64,000 nucleotides of DNA from Lepas anatifera (Eukaryota > Arthropoda > Thecostraca > Lepadidae), in assembly GCA_034440635.1 (NCBI GenBank), contig JAOTON010000056.1:1583501-1647500 (forward strand), given 5' to 3'. A model generated the notes under the pieces. The model searched no databases. It was not told the origin of the DNA and was given only the letters and a program-made list of their open reading frames with translations. Below, in pieces: positions 25,068 to 37,393 of this stretch; the stretch's first letter is position 1; the number at the start of each line of letters is the position of its first letter. The translations under genes and the position numbers were made by a program.

Positions 25068-25760
25068 TGTTCTGAGACTCTACATCAGCCACCCTGGGAC
25101 CCCCTAAGCCTAGCTGGGGCCCTGAGCTAGTCTGGGTACAGCTGTGCTTAACTGGGGCCTCTGATCTGGTATGGGGGCCCTGAACTCTTCTAGGGTCCCT
25201 GGGCTAAGCTGGGGCCGTGAGCTTGAATGGAGCCCCTGAGCTGAGCTGGCATGTACTGAACAAGAGCGCTGAGCTGGTCTGAGGCCTCTGAACTGTTCTA
25301 GCATCATTGAGCTAAGCTGGGATCCGTGAGCTTGAACAAGTCCCTTGAGCTGTTTTGAGACCCTACATAAGTCGACCTGGGGACCTCCGAGCTGAACCGG
25401 GCCCCTAAGCTAATCTGGCACCCTGTGCGAATCTGGAGCTACCCTGTGATGAGCTTCTAGGGGGTGCTGTGCCTATGTAGGGTCCCTTGATAAGCTGGTC
25501 CCGAAGCTAATGCACTGGTCTGGGCCCTTGAGCTGACTGATCTGGGTTCCTGAGCCATGGTCTGGACTTTGGGGCCCTCCGAGATAATTTGGCGGCTCCT
25601 GAGCGGCATAGGCATAGCGAACGGGGGTCAGGGGATACTGCCCCCTTTTGAGGTGGGCCCCCGCAACGAATATTTGCAGCAACTGTGATATAGAACAAGA
25701 AACCCAAATGGCCCCGATAGCTTTTCTGGGAACGTTCAAGTTCGGTAGTACGCTGCCTGC
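25068..25760. repeat. Continuation of the interrupted satellite-like element
   Basis: Units such as GAGCTGGTCTGGGGCCCCTG run to about 25560. Then GCATAGGCATAGCGAACGGG followed by a segment similar to 20541-20690. Confidence 0.6.
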
Positions 25761-28225
25761 AAGCCCCTGGAGGAGGAGCGCTTCGAAACAAAGCCAAGGA
25801 ACCTACTACCCGAGTGTTTCCAAATGAGTTCCGAGAACTGGGCCCAATCAAACTCCATTCCATATCAATCCCAACACAAAATATGAATCGGACACGGTCC
25901 CTGCACTAAATGCCGAGCAACAGTCGTCCCTGAGCCATCGAAAGGCGCGACGTCTTTCGATGCCAGGGTTATATGGCGTCGCCAAATCTTTCCCCGTTGG
26001 AGGGGTTTCTTGGGAGCCAAATTGCTCCTTGCACAAGGAATCTGCCGTGCCTTAAACCCGATTTGGTCGCGTGGAAAGCAGGGTTGCGAACCACTATAAC
26101 ACCATGCCCACACCTCCTCGGCATTACAAAGCTGGCCATCAAGTACCAACATTGCACTTGCAGTCATGCTGGAACTCTGCATTTTAGCCATCGAAATATA
26201 GCTAGGCGCATTTATTGTGATCAGCCTTTACCTAAATCAATCTCTAATGATGGAAAGAATAGATCCGTAATAACCTACATAAATATTCCCATTTTCGTCA
26301 TTAAATAAGCAAATACAAGTTGATTAGGCATAGCGAAGTGAGGCTATTTGGTATCAAAACATTGTCTGTAGTTTTCTAAGCAGTTCTTAATTTTGTAAAT
26401 GTAATGAAAAGGGCCTAAACATCTGTAAATATAAAACACGCGTTCGTGGTAAGAAAATGATTGAAATCCTCCATAAAAGCTTAAAAATGTATTTCGTATT
26501 TGAAAAGGGTCTAGGTAAAAAACCAAAAATGTTTTTTTGGCGTTTTACTATGATTTATTACATCATAATAGGTACAACTCGAAATCATAGGGAAAAATTG
26601 AAATTCTCAATTTACCATATATTGACATCCTTGTGTGCTTGCATGCCTTATTACACTAAACAAGCTATCTAAAATTTTTAAAATTATAGGCCCCCGTGGA
26701 CTGGGGCCCCCTTGAGGTGGGCCCCCTCTAAAGCTGGCCCCCCACCTTAATTACATGCCATTCCCAGAGTTCTTCCCTCGTCAGTGCCCTCTTCCTGAGA
26801 TAGAAGGCTCATAGCCAGACTCGGATCAAAGAAGAGCCAAAACATAATTCATTCTAACTATTTTTCAACCCCATTTTTTTCGTTCCCCGGCTAAAAATGC
26901 TATTCACGCCTAAAGAGGGCCCATAGCTCGTTAGCCACATCCAGAGATGATATATGCTATTTTACTGAAGGATATTTCCGCAAACGTAGCTCTGAAAATA
27001 TGGCGAAATACAGCTGTGGCCTCCGCCTAACGGACTGCGCAATTTATTTGGGCATACCGTAGCCTACGTAAAATATCACAGCAGAATATGCTGTTCGTAA
27101 GGTGGATTGAGCTGTGTTGTCGGATCATCAGCTGCCCTGCTTCCTTTTATAGCAGAGATCTAATCTTCATTATGATCTCGCCGGAGAGGATCTATGAGGG
27201 ATCAAATGAATCCCTCTAGACTTGGGTGTGTGACGGTATTAGCACTTGGTACGCTAGCCGAATTCATGTCGATGTTTGAAAATAGTTTCCCGTGAACGAA
27301 TGTTTTTGACCGACGCCGAATATTGTTTACAGCAGTCTACGCACATGATCTCAAACTAACAGCATTTTCGAAAGCGAGTTCGCTGCGCCGTTGTCAAGCA
27401 ATTACTAACTCTGCGAGCTCGTCCATTATTTCTCCCACCTCTTGGGCTGTACAATATTCAAACTTAATTTTCATGATCAATGCATGTATATTGCAGTCCG
27501 GCTCTTTTTTACCAAGGCCGAGGCAACCATTCCGTAATAAAGTAGTCTAAAAATATACCACAACGTAATTTCGTAGCGTAGTTTTAACCCAAAACGAACA
27601 GTAGGGTAGCATAATACCAAAAATGTGGACGTTGAATTGAGAATATCGTGTGCAGTTTATTTTCAGATCAACACTCCGTGGAATGAGATGAACATCAGAA
27701 GAATGAATGAATGCATACACATGGAATGGATGAAGGTGTTAAACTTCTTTGCGAATGCAATATGTAGTTCCCAGATCGGATTTCTTGCCTCCAAGTTCCA
27801 GTGCAAACCAAATCAGAGAAAATGAAATTTTTCTGTGCAATTTTTTTCGATTCATTTCCATCCAAGGTATTTATGTATTTGGGAATAGTTTTGACTAATT
27901 GTTTTTAATGTGCTGTCTTTTAGACGTTAGCCCAAACTTGGTCAAGGAAACCACATCCAGATTAGGTACATGATACATGGAAATATCAATTTGCGTTTTA
28001 GTGCTTTTGATCACTTAGTGAATACCTTGACTTTCAATCTATTTGTTGATGTTGAAAGGTTTAAATGTTTTTGCTGTTCTGCTTTATTATTGAGACATGT
28101 ATGACGGTCATTCGGAAATAATGGTTTCATAATTGTTTGACGGACCAAGTCGAATGAAGTGCAAATTCATAAATGAATATATAAATATAGAAATGTTTGC
28201 GTATAATTATGGCCGATGACACAGC
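25760..28225. other. No recognisable gene
   Basis: Open frames at 25865-26191 (minus) and elsewhere show no recognisable motif. A C-rich element end (GGGGCCCCCTTGAGGTGGGC) lies at about 26690-26760 and may close the element beginning at 20541. The remainder is AT-rich intergenic sequence. Confidence 0.45.
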
Positions 28226-28229
28226 TTAA

Positions 28230-29070
28230 CACGCGCATTGACGGGGGGCGGGTACCCGCCCCCTCGGGTTTTTCGGAGATAGTAGAAAAACGGTGGCGCG
28301 TAGCGCCGCCGTACTTGGTATACCTTTTCCCTCATCATTTTTACAACTTTTGTGAAAATTTTAAGCTTAGGTTATCTCAGGTCAGGTCACCAGTACAGGT
28401 CAAGTGACCCAACCTCAAAAAAAGTTTAAGATAGCATAAGTCGGAGCAGGGTGAACTTATCCGATTGAAACTCATATCACATAATGGCCTCACCGAGTTC
28501 TCTAACATATGTTCCGGTATTTTTGATATCGATGACCTAAGGTCAGGTACGAGGCATGACCTCTCCATTGGAAATACATGGGAAAAATGGTTTTTACAGA
28601 ATAACTCAGTAACGGATGGTGATAGAGCATTTATTTTAGCTGCAATAGACTCGCCTGGGCTTTGCAGTTCTAATGATATGCATTTTATATAATTTGACCC
28701 TGACCTGACCTCAGGTCAGGTCAAATCCTTGATTTGACCTAGTAAGGTCAAATTATATATCATTCGATTTCGGCTTGCTAAGAGGATTCATGTAGTTTAA
28801 GTCGTTTTGCTCTATCTTTACTTGTTCAGATGTAATGCCCGAAAAACTGAATTTTACATGTTATCCCTATGACGGGCATGTTTTGACCTCTCGTGACCTT
28901 AAATGTGACCTGACAAAAAAATGGTTCAAATGTTTTCGATGGAGAAGTGGATGGGCAGCCCAACGCCGTTTACCGTTTTTCGCTACCTACCGTGGTTCTC
29001 GAGATCTTAGGGGGGCGGGTACCCGCCCCCGTCAATGCGAAGGTGGCTCAGACCCCCGTCAATGCGCGTG
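28230..29070. mobile_element. TTAA-type non-autonomous element (841 bp)
   Basis: It is flanked by TTAA at 28226-28229 and 29071-29074. The inverted ends start CACGCGCATTGACGGGGG, and GGGCGGGTACCCGCCC palindromes lie just inside both ends. The interior is rich in AGGTCA/TGACCT. No ORF. Confidence 0.85.
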
Positions 29071-29159
29071 TTAATATTATACAGGGGTGTAATTTTCTAT
29101 CTCTTTGGGGGTGCCCGAGCACCCCCAATCCTAAGTCGAGCACCCCCAATCATGTGCTG

Positions 29160-30660
29160 AGCACCCCTAATACATGTGCCGCCCCTGGCTTATCACTGCT
29201 ACCCTGAAGAGTGTCACCCTATCTCATCACTGCTACCCTGATTCATGCCGCCCCTGCCAAGTTTTTCCCGTCCCGGGTTCATTACTTCCACTCTGTTTGG
29301 TTCCACCTCTAGCTAATGAATGTTTCCTGACTTATCCTTTTTCCCTGATTTATGACGCCACATCACTGTCGCCCCCGCCTGATCGCTGTCGCCAACAATT
29401 AATCACTGCGCCCCCCCAACTCCGGATGATTACTGCCGCATTTTGTTCATCGCCGATCAGCTGGCTGATCACTGACACCCCGGGTTTATCACTGCCGCCT
29501 TGATTCATGCCGCCCCTGGCTAAACACCCCGGACTACTTCAACACCCATATACTTGCCCCTCCTGGTTAGTCACTGTCGCCCACCGAATCATCATTGCTG
29601 GCCCGGCTGATCACTGCCTCCCCTCGTTTACCACTGCCGCCCCTGGCTGATCACTGCCGCCCCTGGCTGATCATTGCGGCCTCCTGACTGATAACTGCCG
29701 CCCCTTGACTGCTAACTGCCGCCCCCGGGCAGATCAATGCCGCCCCTTGGCAGATCACTGCCGCCCCCTGACTGATCACTACCGCCCCCTATCTGATCAC
29801 TGGCGCCCCCTGACTGATAACTGCCGCCCCTTAGTTGATCACTGCCACCCCTGGTTGATCACTGCCGCCCCCTGACTGATCACTGGCGCCCCCTGACTGA
29901 TCACTGCCGCCCTTGGCCTATCAATGCCGCCCCCTGGGCCGATCATTGCCGCCCTCTGACTGACAACTGCCGGCTCTTGGCTGATAACTGCCGCCCCTGG
30001 CTGATCACCGTCGCCCCTTGACTGATAACTGCCGCCCCTTGGATGCTAACTGCCGCCCCTGGCTGACTACTGCCGCCCCCTGGCTGATCATTGCCACCTC
30101 CCCCCTGACTGAAAACTGCCGTGTCTTGGCTGATAACTGCTGCCCCTGGCTGATCACTGCCGCCCCTTGACTGATAACTGCCGCCCCTTGGCTTTTAACT
30201 GCAGCCCCTGGCTGATAACTGCCGCCCCTGGCGAATCCCTATCGCCCCCTGCCTGATAACTTCCGTCCTTGGCTGGTCACTGCCGCCCCTGGCTGATCAC
30301 TGCCGCCCCCTGGTTGATCATTGCCGCCCCCCCGACTGAAAACTGCCGGCCCTTAGCTGATAACTGGCGCCCCCGGTGGATTGATAAGTGCCACCCCGTG
30401 GCTGATAACTGTTGCCCATGACTGATAGCTGCCGCCGCTTGACTGATAAATTCCGCATCTTGGCTGCTAACTGCCGCCCCTTACTGATCACTGCCGCACC
30501 TTGGTTGATAACTGCGGCCCCTGACTGATCACTGCCGCCCCTGGCTGATCACTGCCGCCCCTGTTTGATAACTGCGGCCCCTGGCTGATAACTGCCGCTC
30601 TTGACTGATAACTGCCGCCCCTGGTTCATCACTGCCGTCTCCCGGGGCAGTGAGCATCCT
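29160..30660. repeat. Satellite-like array, unit about 20 bp
   Basis: Dozens of degenerate copies of CTGATCACTGCCGCCCCTGG and close variants (CTGATAACTGCCGCCCCTTG). There are no long open frames. Confidence 0.9.
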
Positions 30661-31615
30661 GGGGATATCTGGGCAGTGAGCGTTCTGGGGGAGCATCCTT
30701 CTGTGGGTATCATTAACATCATGTTATATCTTAGGAGTGTTAGTTTTAATGTCATGTATTCATCCTAGTAGTCTCAGGTTTTACATAACGTTGAGTTTCA
30801 TGTTACCTATAGTCTCTGACTTTGGTATATCGTGTGAAATTGTCTGTGTCATTTTTCAGTATTTGTATTTCATTTCATTTTTTGTGTTTTATATAATCTT
30901 CTGATATAACTTTCACAACCTGACCCGATTTACCACCTGAATTGTTAAAATTCGTGCGGAAATGTCTTGTTTGCGTATCTTGTTTAATGTTATGGGCGCC
31001 ATATGACCCTAGATGTCAGCGCGCTCTAAAACCTCAAATATGATGATGGACCGTCTCACGGCTGATCACTGCCGCCCCTGGTTATCACTGCCGCCCTAAT
31101 TCATGCCGCCTCTGGCTCATTGATGTTGTCCCTGGCATATTTTGACCCAAATGCGCGCCGCCCCGACCCATCGCTGCCGCCCCGTAGCTGATCCCTGTCT
31201 CCCCTGGTTCATAACTGCCGCCCAGATTAAGCATTGCTGCCTTGATTCACGCCGCCCCTGGCTGATCAATGCTGTCCTTGTTTTTATTAACCCATATGCC
31301 TACTAGGATGAATACCCCATTGCCTCTGGTTAGACACTTCCTCCCTCGAATCTTCACTGCCGCCCCCGGCTGATCACTGCCGCCCCTGATTTATCACTGT
31401 CGAGGAGACCAGTCCGGCCATGGCCCCCAAAACCGGTCAAACTTAGGCCCTGCTGTCCGCACAGTTTTTTTCAGGAGGAATCTCCAACACCATTCGAGAA
31501 AGCAACCAGCAGACTACAATCGTCTAATCGTTATCTGTTTGTCTATTGGAGGAATTCTCCGAGCCGAGGAAATGGTAAACTGCTGCTGCCGTGCTTTTAC
31601 TGTTTTAGTGTCAGC

Positions 31616-32890
31616 CAGGGGTAACATTTTTATCTCGTTGGGGTGTGCGAGCACCCCTAATCACAATGAGAGCACCCCCAATACATGTGTCGCCCCCCGG
31701 CTCAGCATTACTACCCTGATTCATGCCGGCCCCGTCTTACGACTGTGATCATGCCGCCCCCGGTTAATCACTACCACCCTGGTTTATGCCGCCATGGTTC
31801 ATCACTGACGCCTCCTACCTATCACTGCCACCCTGATTCTTGCCAACCCTGACTTATCACTGCCGCCCTAATTAAAGCAGCACCCCGCTCATCACTACTG
31901 CCAGTGGCTCACCAGTGCTATCCCCGGCTTATCACTGCCACCCTGTTTCATGCTGCCTCCAGCTCATCACTACCGGCTCGGCTAATAAATGCCGCCCCTG
32001 GTTTATCACTTCCGCCCCCAGCTCGGGGATGGCGGAATCAATTTTCGGGCGGTTTTACAAGATTTTCCGGAGGGGGCGCCTTCCTTCTCAGGGAGAAAGG
32101 GGTGCCTCCATCCCCAGGGGGCACCTTTGGCTTCCAAGGGGCACCCACTCAGGGGAGGGGGCACCGACATCATTTCGCTGCGTTGAGTCGATAAATTGGG
32201 TCTATTTGCTCTCCATGGGATGACTTTGATGAAAGGGGGCACCATTCATATTTGAAACTGTTTTGATTTCGCACACAGAGCCCTACCTCTTCAGGTAGGC
32301 GGTGTTTAGGTCTGATGTTTTCTTCACCGGCCGGGGCGTCGCCCGAATCCGGGGGCACTTCCCCGGACGAAGCTAAAACCGGTTGTGCAAAAATATACTT
32401 TTGCACAACCTCATTTTTTCAGGGTGTGCAATTGCACACCCTGCCCCCCTACCCCCCCAGTCCACCTTCCCTGTCCCAGCTTATCTCTTCCGCCCTGATT
32501 CGTGCCACCCGTAGTTTATAACTACTACCTACCGCTCACCCTCCCGTCCTCGGCTTATGCCATTTGCCTTGATGCGTGCACCCCCGGCTACTCAATACTA
32601 CCCCCTCCCCAACTTATCACTTCCGCCCTGATTTGTGCCGCCCCTAGTTCATAACTCCCGCCCCCTAGTCTTCACTGCCGCCCTCTCCTTATCACTTTCA
32701 CTCTGGTTCGTGCCGTTCCTAGTTCATAGCTATTGGCCCTGGCTCCTCACTGCCGCCCTCGACTTATGACTTTGCCCTGTTTCTTGCCGCCCCGGCCAAT
32801 CACTGTCGCGCCCAGCTTATCACTTCCATCCTAATTTGCGCCGTTCTTCGTCCATAATTGCCGCCCTGGGCTCATCACTGCAGCAATGAT
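31616..32890. repeat. Second, partial copy of the same satellite-bearing element
   Basis: It begins CAGGGGTAACATTTTTATCT, close to the left end at 29082, and continues with GAGCACCCC motifs and degenerate GCCGCCCC units. A G-rich insert (about 32030-32170) and two palindromes (32381-32442) interrupt it. Confidence 0.6.
32381..32442. repeat. Two adjacent palindromes
   Basis: GGTTGTGCAAAA and TTTTGCACAACC flank a 6-base loop (32381-32410). Then comes a perfect 22-base palindrome of AGGGTGTGCAA and its inverse (32421-32442). Both share GTGCAA/TTGCAC. Confidence 0.9.
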
Positions 32891-32978
32891 GCTTTCCTAC
32901 CCTGTGCGTTAGGGTAAAATAAAAGGCGTTAGGGCAAAAATAAAGGGCATGCACGGAAAGGTGCCACATCTCCTTTAA

Positions 32979-33985
32979 CCCGCGCCCCACCGGGGGTCCG
33001 GCGCCACCTTCCCCACCGGGGGCATCGATGGCCCCCTCTAACTCCGAAAATATGGGCGTTAGCGCAAATCTGCAAAGTGCAATAGAAAGCTCGCGTGAAT
33101 TCAGTAAGAAATTACTTCACATGTTTTAGTGCTCAGATCAATGGCTTGACCTCCAGAGGTCAAATTAGGTCAAGATCGGCTATTTTCACTCAAATATGCA
33201 ATGATTAAGCAAACTGGGCATAACTCTTATGTCATAAGAGCTATTGAGGCCTGGTAAAGTACATTTGATAGCAAATTGCCAGTACTTTTCCGCTATGTGG
33301 AACGTAAAGACCTCCCGCCAGTGGTTTGACCGCCAGAGGTCACCTCGTGACCTAATATGACCTGAGGTCACGAAAGGTCAAAAGTGACCTTGCCGTATAT
33401 CAAATGAAAGCCAGTGACAAGACAAACACGATGGTGTTTGTTTCACCGCTCTAGCTCAATTAGGTCAAAAGTTATTGTCAAAATACTGTTTTTGACCTCT
33501 GGTGACCTTGGATGACCTTGGAAAAGTCAAAGGGCAAATATGACCCCTGGGATCCGTGAAAGGGTGTCCAAAAACGTTGTTCTGAGCAGCCTGAGTATTT
33601 GCAATCATTTTTGTGGCTTTTATATCATGAAATAGCTTTTCCCATGCTTTGTCAATGGGAGAGGTCGCCTCGTGACCTGACCTCAGGGCACGAAATCGAA
33701 AAATCCCGGATATACACCTCGTAGACCCTGAAGGGGTCATGAAGTGTAGGAAGTTTCAAATCGATCGACTTTGAAATGTAGCTCTTACAGAGCTCTAAAG
33801 GTGAAGTGAGGTGACCTTGGTTGACCTCGTCTTGTGACCTGACCTTGGGTGACCCGGGGTAAAAATTTCAGGGATGATGGGAAAATGATGCAGTGAGAGG
33901 TAGAGCCCTCAACCGCGGTGCTGGCCTTGTCGTTTTTCTGCTATCCCGGAAAATTAGGGGGCCATCGATGCCCCCTGGGCGAAGG
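32979..33985 (+). mobile_element. TTAA-type element, copy C
   Basis: TTAA lies at 32975-32978 and 33986-33989. It is nearly identical to copies A and D, including the DR4 AGGTCA-CGAA-AGGTCA. The right inverted repeat is shortened. It is inserted inside the 29082-37385 element. Confidence 0.87.
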
Positions 33986-34521
33986 TTAAAGGGAATCTGG
34001 CACCTTGGTTGAATCCTGAAATTTAGTGTAATTAGGGGAAATTTTCACCGAAAATCATGGGAGTGTCCATTATGTATCTGAAAAATGTACAATAAGCTCA
34101 ATATTTTTATTTTTAAATGCTCGTCTAGGGAAATGAATAAATATCTGCCTGCAAATGTCATGATCTGGCAACCATTACCATATTCAATAGGCTTTAGGGG
34201 CTTCAATTGGCTGATACCGTGACGTCAGCATATGTCGTCACACCAACAGCTGACAACAGTGGCCTGCTGCTGAGGGTACATGTGGGGTACATTTCAGGTA
34301 GTTTTTAGCTTTTCTCTACGGAAATTTTGAGTTTGAAGGCAAATGATGTATAGAGTACCGGGTTTCCCGGCATGATATACAACTTGGCTATCTCAGTTAA
34401 AATCACGTTATAAAGGTGCCACATTCCCCTTAGGTCCTTTGCTTTCATTTCAATCTCCATCCACTCTGCAATACTGAAGATAAAACTTAACCCCACAAAA
34501 CTGATACACTTCAATCGTGGA

Positions 34522-37105
34522 CAGGGGCGCAGCCAGGGGGCACGTGCCCCCCCCATCGGTGCCGGAGTGCCCTTTGATCGCTAGGTGTTGTACCCCGTTT
34601 GGTCTGTGCCGCTCGAAATCTATTGCCCTACACCGTCGAACTTAGAAGCAATTAGATCACATTTAGCGATTAAAGCTATTGCTTTACAATTTAGTACCTT
34701 TTTTGGTCAGCTAGGGTATTCTGTCGCCTTTCCAAGCACCCGCGGAGAGTATGGGTACGTAATCCGTGACCAGCTAATGCCTCATCGTCGCCAATAATCG
34801 TACCAGCAGGGCTAATCTGGTGCCCCTTGAGCTCATATCCTGCCTACTGAGCTGGTCTTGGCCACTTGAGCTGATCACGTGCCCTCTAAGCTGATCTGGT
34901 GCCCGTTGAGCCAATCTGGTGCCCCTTGAGCAAATAATTGTGCCTCTTGAACCTAGCTAATGCTCTCTGAGTTCAGCTGATGCCTCCGTCCGAGCTCGCC
35001 TGGTGCCCTATTAGCTGTTTTAGTGCCCCTTGAACTGATCTGAGCCCCCTGAACTGATCACATGCCTCGCAGAATTGATCTACTGTTCCCTGAGTCAATA
35101 TGGTGCCTCTTGAGCTGATCAGGTGCTCCCTGAGCTGGTTATTGATGTCTCCTAAGATGATCTGGTGCCCCCTGAGCTGGTCTGGTGCACCCTGAGCTGA
35201 TCTTGTGTTCTCTGAGCTGATCTATGCCCCTGTTTTGGTCTGGGGGCTAGGAGCTAATCTGGGCTCCCGGCTTGAGCTATCTGGTTCCCCGTGAGAAAAT
35301 ATGTTTCACCCTAAGCTAAACTAATGCTCCCTAACTAAAGTCGAACTAAAGTCTAAAGTCTAACTGAACTAAAGTCGAATTGGTGCCTCGTGAGCCAACA
35401 TTTTGCCTCCTGAGCCCATCGCATGCCCTCTGAGCTCGTCTAGTCCGCCTGAGCTAGTTTGGTGCCCCCTGAGCCAATCTAGCGCCTTTTAAGCTGATCT
35501 GGGCCTCCTGGGTTGATTAAGTAATTTCCTCAGCAGCTCTGGACCCCTAAGCTGAGCTGTGCCCACTGGGGCTTATGAGGGCCCCTGTGCTGGTATGGGG
35601 CTCCTGGGCTGATTAAATGCCTCCTGACTTGATTTAGTACCTCCAGGTTGATCTGTGCCCCGAGCTGATCGGGGACCACCGAGCTGATCACTTGTCCTCT
35701 CTCTCTGAGCTGATATGGTGCTCCCTGAGCTGATCTAGACCCCTGCTCTGGTCTGGGGACTAGGAGCTTATCTGGGCCCCCAAGCTGATCAATCTGGTGC
35801 CCCCTGAGCAAGTATATTGTCCCTGAGCTAAACTAATGCCCCCTGAGTTGATCTGGTGCCTCATGTGCCATCATTGTGCCTCCTGAGCCCATCTAATGCC
35901 CTGTGAGCTAGTCTGGTGCCCCTAAGCTAATATAGTGCAAGGCCCTATGAGTCTATCTGCGACCCATTGAGCTAGTCTGATGACCCCCCCATCTTTGGGG
36001 CCACTGAGCTAGTCTAGTCCCGAACCAAGCATGAGTTTCTCTGGGGAGGGGGGGGGCTCTGATCCACACCAGGAGCCCCCTGAGCTGGTCTTGAATAGAC
36101 AGAGAATAAGAACACGAGGCCAACTCCCATCACCTCGGGGGGTCACGTGGCTAGTCTAATCCCAGGGGGCACATCTGGGGCAATGAGGTGCAGCTACTCT
36201 GGAGGTCTCTGATCCACACTAGGGGGCCCCTGAGCTGGTCCTGAATAGATGGGGAATAAGGACACAGTGCAAACTCCCCTTGTAAAATGGAGCTAACGAG
36301 GAATGAGCCGTCATCGCTAAAACGGCTTCTGATACCTAGGCACCCCGGGTTAAATAAATTGCTTATCATACTGGTGGATTCTGGGCACGGGTGAAAAAAG
36401 GCATGTGCCTCTGAGCTCAGAGCACAGTCCCCTGAACCAGGATTTCTACTAATTAATTTAAATTAATGAAGAACTCGTTTTTCACAATTTTCAGCCCTGT
36501 CACATCATCCCCATCCAAACTACCAGCCTGTTTACTTTTTCTTTACTCCAACTGGGACCGATCCTTGAAAATATGGAACTTTTAAACGCGTTAAAAAGGT
36601 ATCTCCCAAATTATTCAGGCAACAAAAATTTTATTCGTTTAATGTCACTATACCACACCTCCTCCCACGGCAATTGCGGGAGCCGGGGAACTGAATCCGC
36701 GTTCAACCAGGGATCATTCGTCACGACAAAACCAGTGGGCTAGGAAAATGAATTTTTGACTCCAATATGTCTTATCTTGGACATAGTGACAGATATCACA
36801 AGCTCCACTGATTTCTCTGATGTCAAGAACTTGCATGACTTGGGTCCTTAAATCTATCTCAAAAAGTCATGTTTTGGCTATTTTCATGAGATTTCGGTGA
36901 CACTTTCCTTTTTTCTGTTTTTATTTCAGTTTTCCTTCTCTGTCAATGCTTGATTTGCATTTTTCTTGGACCAAAGGTACCCGAAAGTTGATATTGACTA
37001 AGATATAGCAAGTTTTTTTAGGCTACGTTAAAAGTGCCATTTCTCTCTCGGGGTGCCCCTTGAAAGGTGGTGTGCCCCCATACCAAAGCTCTGGCTGCGC
37101 CCCTG
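34522..37105. mobile_element. hAT-like element (2584 bp) with satellite interior, nested
   Basis: CAGGGGCGCAGCCAGGGGG at the left and CTCTGGCTGCGCCCCTG at the right are inverted. The flanks ATCGTGGA (34514-34521) and ATGGTGGA (37106-37113) match at 7 of 8 bases. About 34800-36250 consists of degenerate units of about 20-24 bp like GAGCTGATCTGGTGCCCCCT. The right part is AT-rich and unique. No transposase. Confidence 0.83.
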
Positions 37106-37393
37106 ATGGTGGAAAGATTTAAAGCTCAGATTGGATTATTTTAAGACGTGTATGTAGCTTTGGGATGTCGCCTAAAAGCAAACTCGTTTGGCAAAAGCTT
37201 TAGGATACCTGCCCAACATTAAAATAGAATGTTGCCTGTGCTATAAAAGGCGCAAAAAGCGATGAGTAAAATATTTGGTGCAATGAATGGGTGCCGCCCC
37301 CCAAAGCTGCCGCCCCTTTTGGGGCGCCGCCCCCACCCCAAAGGTCCTGAGCACCCCCAAAGATTTTGGGAAAATTACACCCCTGATATTATA

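Larger units (their letters stand above)
29082..37385. mobile_element. Large composite hAT-like element (8.3 kb) with perfect 8-bp TSD
   Basis: The left end CAGGGGTGTAATTTTC has its exact inverse at the right. It is flanked by ATATTATA at 29074-29081 and 37386-37393. The interior comprises degenerate units of about 20 bp (CTGATCACTGCCGCCCCTGG, about 29160-30660 and 31050-31400), a second left-end-like sequence near 31616 followed by more such units to about 32890, a TTAA element (32979-33985) and another hAT-like element (34522-37105). No transposase seen. Confidence 0.82.

Noticed and set aside
25865..26191. 108-codon minus-strand frame as a gene
   Set aside because: No recognisable motif, no splice context, and overlapping open frames on the other strand.
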